DNA from: Isoperla grammatica
Lineage: Eukaryota > Arthropoda > Insecta > Plecoptera > Perlodidae
DNA: 64,000 nucleotides
Reading direction: 5' to 3'
NCBI GenBank assembly: GCA_945910005.1
Contig: OX246739.1
Span: 73,543,523-73,607,522 of the forward strand
The position numbers and the translations under genes were made by a program. Shown here one piece after another: positions 58,714 to 64,000 of the stretch (position 1 is the first letter of the stretch; every line of letters starts with the position of its first letter). The notes under the pieces are model-generated. The model saw only the letters and a list, made by a program, of their open reading frames with translations. It had not been told where the DNA came from and did no database searches.

Positions 58714-58978
58714 TGTTGAGAAACTGTAATGATCATAGAAAAATAATGTGACAGTAACAACAACAACAGCAACAACAACGATATATCGATTAGTTTATTT
58801 TAGTGTGTCTGTGTGGTAACACTGCTATAGAAGTTGTGGTGGCTGTGCTGTGCAGTGGCCTAAAAATGTAGTTACATGCTAAGTGATCTTTCTGTGTTTA
58901 ATTATAATAAAGTCTAGTTTATATCCACTGGAAGACTTTTATATCAACCTTAAAATAACCACAAACTCATCCTCAACA
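58714..58978 (+). repeat. 5' LTR
   Basis: Starts TGTTGAGAAAC and ends CCTCAACA, with the short inverted ends TGTTGAG/CTCAACA usual for copia LTRs. AATAAA at 58906-58911 is the likely polyadenylation signal. A CAA-rich stretch lies at about 58759-58779. Confidence 0.95.
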
Positions 58979-58992
58979 GGTTATGGGCCCAG
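58979..58992 (+). promoter_or_regulatory. Primer binding site for half initiator tRNA-Met
   Basis: GGTTATGGGCCCAG directly follows the 5' LTR and is complementary to the anticodon arm of eukaryotic initiator tRNA-Met. Drosophila copia uses the same internal site, primed by a cleaved tRNA half. Confidence 0.85.
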
Positions 58993-59123
58993 GATATTCT
59001 GTGGCATAAAAAGTAAAAGTAAAAAACGTTAAAAAAGTGTTGTGTTTGTGCCGATGCAGAAAGCAATGCGTGTTGGCGTGGCGTGGGCATTGTGGCGTCA
59101 GTAAAATCAAGGTAGGCCTAAAA

Positions 59124-62100
59124 ATGGAGCCGGGTGCGGGAGCCATATCAATGGAAGAAACGGCTCAGATTGAAAAACTAACAAACTCGGAAAGTTTCCA
59201 AGTTTGGAACTTTCAAATAAAAATTCTATTCAAAGCCTATGGCTTATTTGAAATAATAAATAGTGAACAAAAGCTGGAAGACTGCACTAGAGAAGAAGAC
59301 ATAAAACTATGGAAGAAAAAGGACGCAAAGGCACAAAAAGTCATAATAACCTCTATTGATAAAAAGATCATGATGCATATCATGAATTGTGCAACATCAG
59401 CTGAGATGTACAGCAAGTTGTGCGGCATTTATCAAAAAGATAGCGAGCAACAAAAGTGTGCTCTGTTGCAAGAGTTTTTTAACTTCTGTTTTGAAAAAGG
59501 CAGTGACATTTCTTTACATATTAGCAAATTGGAAAATCTGGCATACAGACTTAGAGCATTAAATCAAACAGTAGATGACGAGATGCTAATGTCAAAAATC
59601 TTAAGCACCTTGCCTGAATCGTATCGTCACTTCCGAACAGCATGGGAGTCGACACCAGCTAGGGACCGTACCATAACAAACTTAACCTCAAGGTTGATTT
59701 CGGAAGAAGCAATGGGAAAAAACTTCGAGAGTGAAAAGTCATTGGCGTTTAGTGCATCAGGAAAAGTGTGCTATAAATGCAAAAAACCGGGACATGTGAG
59801 TAAATTTTGCAGAACGGGAGAAGGTGCTGGAACAGGTAAAACAGTAAAATGTTACAGTTGTGGAAAAACAGGCCATTTTGCAAGAAACTGTAGTACGAAA
59901 AATGATTCAAGTAATAACAAAAGTATGATTTGTCAAATTTGTAAGAAAAATAACCACGAAGAAAAAGACTGCTATTTTAGAAAACGTCAAGAAGCTCAAA
60001 ATAAAGAACCACCTAAGAGAGAAGGAAAAGTAACGTTTTTGACAACAGAAGCGAGACAAGATCTAGAAAAAAACATGTTTGTAGTGGATTCTGGCTCAAC
60101 GTCACACATGGTGAATAATATCGACTTATTGAGTAACATCCAAGAAACAACAGTTGACATCTGTGTGGCTAGAAAACATACAGGGATGAGAGCACAAGGT
60201 AAGGGAACTGTAGAAACCGACGTTTGTGTTTTGGAAGATGTTTTGTATGTGCCTGATCTCAGTAAAAATCTATTGTCAGTAAAAGCCATAACAGAAAACG
60301 ATGGTCACGTTACTTTTGAGAAGAACAAAGTATACATAAAGAAGAACAACAAAACAGTGTTAGAAGGTGAGAAAAACGAGAATGGGCTTTATTTACTGAA
60401 CCTGGTAAAAAATGAAGAAAGCATGCTTGCCATGAGTAAAGAAGAAAAAGTTAGTGACTGGCATAGAAAACTAGGACATTTGAGTGTGAAAAACATGAAA
60501 AAGTTGATTGAAAATGAAATGACTACTGGACTGGATGTAAGCAAAAAAGATTGTGACTGTCTTGAAGCAATCTGTGAAATATGCCTTAAAGCAAAACAAG
60601 TAAGACTTCCTTTCAAAAGTGAAAGAAGTAGAGCAACAAGACCACTTGAGATTATACATACAGATATAGCTGGACCAATTGATCCACCAACATGGGATAA
60701 CAAGAAATATGTTCTAACAGTGCTTGATGATTTTACTCATTATACAGTGGTATATCTATTGAAGAACAAGAATGAAGCACAAGAATACTTAAAAGAATAT
60801 GTAGAAGAAATGGAGGCATACATGAATTTAAGGGTGTCAAAAATGAGAAGTGACAATGGTGGAGAATTTGTTAACAACGAACTTAAAACGTGGTGTAAGA
60901 AAAAAGGCATTGTAATGGACACAACGGTACCATACACTCCACAGTTAAACGGTAAAGCTGAAAGACTTAATCGCACGTTGCTGGAAAAGGCCCGATCGTT
61001 AATTTTCGACTCAGGATTAAGCAAGATATTTTGGGGTGAAGCCATAAGAGTGGCAGCTTACATACTGAATCGAAGTCCAACGGAAAAATTGTCGAAAACA
61101 CCGAGTGAAATGTGGACCGGTAAGAAACCAGATGTATCAAATCTTCAAATTTTCGGCAGTGAAGCATACGCAAAAGTACTGGGTCATTTAAAAAAACTGG
61201 ATGAACGAAGCAAAAAGTATATTTTTGTTGGCTATACACTTAATGGCTACAGATTGTGGAACGAAGAAAAACAAGAAATTGTGGTATACAGAGATGTGAT
61301 ATTTAAAAAACCGAAAAATCAAGATGTGACGCAGAGTTCAAGAAAATTAATAATTGAAGAACACAATACCGAAGAAAACGATGAAAGTATACAAAATGAA
61401 GCCGTGGAGCAAGAACAAAGTGATGACGGTGATCAGTCAAGTGAAAACCTAACTTCGAGTGAAGAAGACGAAACCGAAGAAGATGAAAACCACATGCCAA
61501 GATTAGGAGAAGGACTCGGAGATCAACAAGTAGACAGAAGAGGAAGACAGATAAGAATTCCAGAAAAATACAAAGATTATGTGATGTTAACCTATAAAGA
61601 GGCCATATCAGGACCAGAAAAAGAAAAATGGAAAGCAGCGATAGAAGATGAAAAGATGTCACTGAGCAAGAACGACACTTGGGAATATGCAGACATCAGT
61701 GAAACCAACGGAAAGAAGATACTGACAAGCAAATGGGTATTTAGAACAAAAGATAATGATAGACACAAAGCAAGACTAGTTGCTAGGGGATTCCAACAAG
61801 AAAAGGGACTAGACTATGAAGAGGTTTTTAGCCCAGTCGTAAATGTGACGTCATTGCGCTTGCTGTTAGCCCTGTCAGTGGAAAAGAATTACATAATTGA
61901 AAATTTCGACATCAAAACCGCATTTCTCTACGGTGATCTGCATGATGAAGTTTATATGTCTATTCCTGAAGGTTATGAACAAAAGGAAAATAAAATATGC
62001 CGTCTAAAAAAGGCACTATACGGCCTGAAACAAGCCCCGCTTAGATGGAACGAACATTTCACATCTTTCCTAAAAAGCCAAGGAATGCATCCATTAAATG

Positions 62101-63095
62101 TTGAGCAGTGTATCTTCAGAAATGAAGAGGGTACATTGTTCTTAGCCATTTACGTGGATGATGGATTAATAGTTGGAAAAGATAAAACCGAAATAAACAA
62201 TTTGCTGAAGAAGTTAGAAGAGAAGTTTGAAATGAACAAGTTCGACAAGGTAGACACATTCTTAGGAATAAAAATTACTAGAGAATCAGACTGGATGAAA
62301 CTTCAACAAAAACCTTATGTGAATTCAGTTCTAGAAAAATTTGGAATGGAGAATGCGAAGTCAGCAGTAACACCAATGATACATTATGATAGGAATGAAG
62401 AGCAGAAGAAGAGGGAAGACAAGTTTCCATATCGTGAAGCTGTTGGAAGCCTACTATACTTATCGAACAAAACAAGACCAGATATTGCTTATTCCGTAAG
62501 TTACAGCAGCCGAACTATGGAAAACCCATCAACAATGGACATTAATAATGTAAAACGCATCATGAGATACTTGGGTTCAACAAAAGGTGATGGTATTGTC
62601 TACAAAAGACAAACCGAAGAAAGTGATGGATCTTTACAAGTGATAGGGTATAGCGACTCAGACTTTGCTGGAGACACGGTTACCAGAAAGAGTACAACAG
62701 GGTTCGTAATATACTTCTGTGGTGGACCGATAAGTTGGTGCTCAAGAAAACAGCCAATCGTTGCCCTCTCCAGTACTGAGGCCGAGTACATAGCCGCAGC
62801 AGACTGTGTTAAAGAGTTGTTGTTTATAAAAGCTCTATTGAATGAACTTGTGAGTAGTGAAGTGAGTATTACTTTAAAAATGGACAATCAAAGTGCTATG
62901 ACCATAATTAAAAATGGACAATTCAATCGCAGAAGCAAACATATCGATGTAAGGTTCCACTTCATAAATGAAAAGGTAAAAGAGGGATTGCTTAAAATTG
63001 ATTACTTGTGTAGTGAACAAATGATTGCAGATATTCTCACTAAAGCATTGAATAACGTTAAATTCCTCAAACATAAAAATGCACTTGTTAAATAA
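59124..63095 (+). CDS. Copia-type gag-pol polyprotein
   Basis: A single frame of 1323 codons from the ATG at 59124 (MEPGAGAISMEE). The frame is open upstream to 59037 but with no earlier in-frame ATG. Domains in order: gag; three zinc knuckles from about residue 215 (CYKCKKPGHVSKFC, CYSCGKTGHFARNC, CQICKKNNHEEKDC); aspartic protease with VVDSGSTSHM near 320; integrase with an HHCC finger (HRKLGHL, C-x2-C) near 445-500 and a DDE core (HTDIAGP, RSDNGGEF, NGKAERLNRTL) at 512-612; reverse transcriptase (IKTAFLYGDL, YGLKQAPLRW, catalytic YVDDG near 1009); RNase H (YSDSDFAGD, STEAEY, DNQSA, KHIDVRFHF) from about 1175. No stop or shift is seen and every catalytic motif is present. The protease-integrase-RT order defines Ty1/copia. 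The three knuckles are more than the usual one. Confidence 0.96.
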   Translation: MEPGAGAISMEETAQIEKLTNSESFQVWNFQIKILFKAYGLFEIINSEQKLEDCTREEDIKLWKKKDAKAQKVIITSIDKKIMMHIMNCATSAEMYSKLCGIYQKDSEQQKCALLQEFFNFCFEKGSDISLHISKLENLAYRLRALNQTVDDEMLMSKILSTLPESYRHFRTAWESTPARDRTITNLTSRLISEEAMGKNFESEKSLAFSASGKVCYKCKKPGHVSKFCRTGEGAGTGKTVKCYSCGKTGHFARNCSTKNDSSNNKSMICQICKKNNHEEKDCYFRKRQEAQNKEPPKREGKVTFLTTEARQDLEKNMFVVDSGSTSHMVNNIDLLSNIQETTVDICVARKHTGMRAQGKGTVETDVCVLEDVLYVPDLSKNLLSVKAITENDGHVTFEKNKVYIKKNNKTVLEGEKNENGLYLLNLVKNEESMLAMSKEEKVSDWHRKLGHLSVKNMKKLIENEMTTGLDVSKKDCDCLEAICEICLKAKQVRLPFKSERSRATRPLEIIHTDIAGPIDPPTWDNKKYVLTVLDDFTHYTVVYLLKNKNEAQEYLKEYVEEMEAYMNLRVSKMRSDNGGEFVNNELKTWCKKKGIVMDTTVPYTPQLNGKAERLNRTLLEKARSLIFDSGLSKIFWGEAIRVAAYILNRSPTEKLSKTPSEMWTGKKPDVSNLQIFGSEAYAKVLGHLKKLDERSKKYIFVGYTLNGYRLWNEEKQEIVVYRDVIFKKPKNQDVTQSSRKLIIEEHNTEENDESIQNEAVEQEQSDDGDQSSENLTSSEEDETEEDENHMPRLGEGLGDQQVDRRGRQIRIPEKYKDYVMLTYKEAISGPEKEKWKAAIEDEKMSLSKNDTWEYADISETNGKKILTSKWVFRTKDNDRHKARLVARGFQQEKGLDYEEVFSPVVNVTSLRLLLALSVEKNYIIENFDIKTAFLYGDLHDEVYMSIPEGYEQKENKICRLKKALYGLKQAPLRWNEHFTSFLKSQGMHPLNVEQCIFRNEEGTLFLAIYVDDGLIVGKDKTEINNLLKKLEEKFEMNKFDKVDTFLGIKITRESDWMKLQQKPYVNSVLEKFGMENAKSAVTPMIHYDRNEEQKKREDKFPYREAVGSLLYLSNKTRPDIAYSVSYSSRTMENPSTMDINNVKRIMRYLGSTKGDGIVYKRQTEESDGSLQVIGYSDSDFAGDTVTRKSTTGFVIYFCGGPISWCSRKQPIVALSSTEAEYIAAADCVKELLFIKALLNELVSSEVSITLKMDNQSAMTIIKNGQFNRRSKHIDVRFHFINEKVKEGLLKIDYLCSEQMIADILTKALNNVKFLKHKNALVK

Positions 63096-63170
63096 GATTA
63101 ATGATCATAAAGTAGTATGTAGTAGAGTAGCTCAATATGAGAATTCTAAGTGAAATTTATTGTTTATAAT

Positions 63171-63183
63171 CATTAGGAGAAGG
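63171..63183 (+). promoter_or_regulatory. Polypurine tract
   Basis: TTAGGAGAAGG, directly before the 3' LTR, is the expected primer for plus-strand DNA synthesis. About 90 bp of non-coding sequence separates it from the stop codon. Confidence 0.75.
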
Positions 63184-63448
63184 TGTTGAGAAACTGTAAT
63201 GATCATAGAAAAATAATGTGACAGTAACAACAACAACAGCAACAACAACGATATATCGATTAGTTTATTTTAGTGTGTCTGTGTGGTAACACTGCTATAG
63301 AAGTTGTGGTGGCTGTGCTGTGCAGTGGCCTAAAAATGTAGTTACATGCTAAGTGATCTTTCTGTGTTTAATTATAATAAAGTCTAGTTTATATCCACTG
63401 GAAGACTTTTATATCAACCTTAAAATAACCACAAACTCATCCTCAACA
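63184..63448 (+). repeat. 3' LTR
   Basis: 265 bp; no difference from the 5' LTR was found on reading the two side by side. It is followed by the target duplication GCAAT. Confidence 0.95.
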
Positions 63449-63453
63449 GCAAT

Positions 63454-64000
63454 GTGTTACAAATACCTTTCAAGGGCGCCTTTTTCCTGAAACAAAACCA
63501 TATAAACATATATACAATGACCACCTCACCAGTTTGGTTCACCCACCTCTAGTGATGTCATTCTTCTGCCTGCGAGAACCGGCTGTCACATGCAAGCTTT
63601 ACAGGTAAGTCTTAGATGTGTAGTAAGAAGAAAGTGACTGCAGATATTTTTAGATTGAAATAGTTTTAATCTCCACCTTCTAGTTATGTGACCACCGCCC
63701 AGCATAACAAATAAGTAATATAATATGAAATGAATAAATATGATATGATTGTCTGGTTGTCACGGGTGTGAGGGGTGGTCACATAGCGATGGAGGGGAGT
63801 AGCAGCGGAGCGTCAAACTAAGGACGTTTAGCACACAGAGCGCTGGTTGGTTACTTAGACCAAGTAGAAGACGTACATAATCAGGTGTAGCTTTTGAAAT
63901 CATAAATCAATAATGAATGGTGATATCTTTGCTTCTAATAATGCAGGAAATTAAAATATGTCTTTAAGTAACTCATACGATACATCTAACAGAAGGCAAC
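63454..64000. other. Right flank, no gene recognised
   Basis: The donor-like CTTTACAG/gtaagt near 63606 is isolated. No coding frame or repeat recognised. Confidence 0.4.

Larger units (their letters stand above)
58709..63453 (+). mobile_element. Complete Ty1/copia LTR retrotransposon with target duplication
   Basis: Two 265-bp LTRs (58714-58978, 63184-63448) flank one long gag-pol frame; the 5-bp direct repeat GCAAT (58709-58713, 63449-63453) marks the insertion. The LTRs look identical base for base, so the insertion is very young. A primer site, polypurine tract and polyadenylation signal are all present. It lies about 8.5 kb beyond the Dpr minisatellite, in the same direction. Confidence 0.95.

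Noticed and set aside
59237..63074. Several - strand frames of 60-119 codons inside the copia element
   Set aside because: Shadows of the gag-pol frame on the opposite strand.

Overview
The window reads as metazoan nuclear DNA: AT-rich, intron-rich and packed with mobile elements, with no operons. The best clue to the host is two exons (2869-2996 and 47702-47811, + strand) of a gene of the Dpr family (neuronal immunoglobulin cell-surface receptors), with the diagnostic ILGGPDLYIDRGSTINLTC and GEHPAAMQ motifs. Dpr genes of this type are an arthropod hallmark, so an arthropod with a large genome is most likely; I cannot name the species. An over-used palindromic word, TAGGCCTA, runs through the non-coding DNA.

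Layout. 1-2.9 kb: foldback repeats, then the first visible Dpr exon. 3-47.7 kb: what looks like one giant Dpr intron or intron set; the exon for the second half of this Ig domain was not found. Inside it lie intronic minisatellites (3.5-4.3 and 12.4-13.7 kb), SINEs, many MITEs and foldback elements, a block of transposase-type genes (16-30.7 kb), a 200-N assembly gap (32001-32200), two Helentron-like elements (32.3-34.0 kb), a THAP gene (39 kb), a Harbinger-like derivative with a MADF remnant (40.2-40.7 kb) and a cluster of palindromes (44-45.5 kb). 47.7-50.2 kb: the last Dpr exon, which runs directly into a 2.4-kb minisatellite apparently built from that exon's own end. 50.2-58.7 kb: no gene recognised, some dispersed repeats. 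58.7-63.45 kb: an apparently intact, very young Ty1/copia retrotransposon with matching LTRs and a 5-bp target duplication.

The 16-30.7 kb block has three transposon-type genes. A + strand gene of unknown function (coding exons 17565-17800 and 22298-22951) converges on a - strand THAP/P-element-like transposase with visible splice sites (exons from 27623 down to 23312). That gene shares a head-to-head promoter region with a + strand THAP-HTH transposase remnant (28051-30733) that has stops and frameshifts. A decayed LINE with an SGNH-esterase ORF1 tail sits in the intron of the first gene.

The most interesting signals are the Dpr tail-exon minisatellite with about 40 CRE-like TGACGTCA sites, the convergent unknown gene beside the P-like transposase, a small hairpin family with compensatory base changes, a 54-bp perfect inverted repeat inside a TIR-bounded element, and a Helentron-like insertion whose empty-site relative is also in the window. 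All family calls are from motif recognition by eye, without database searches.
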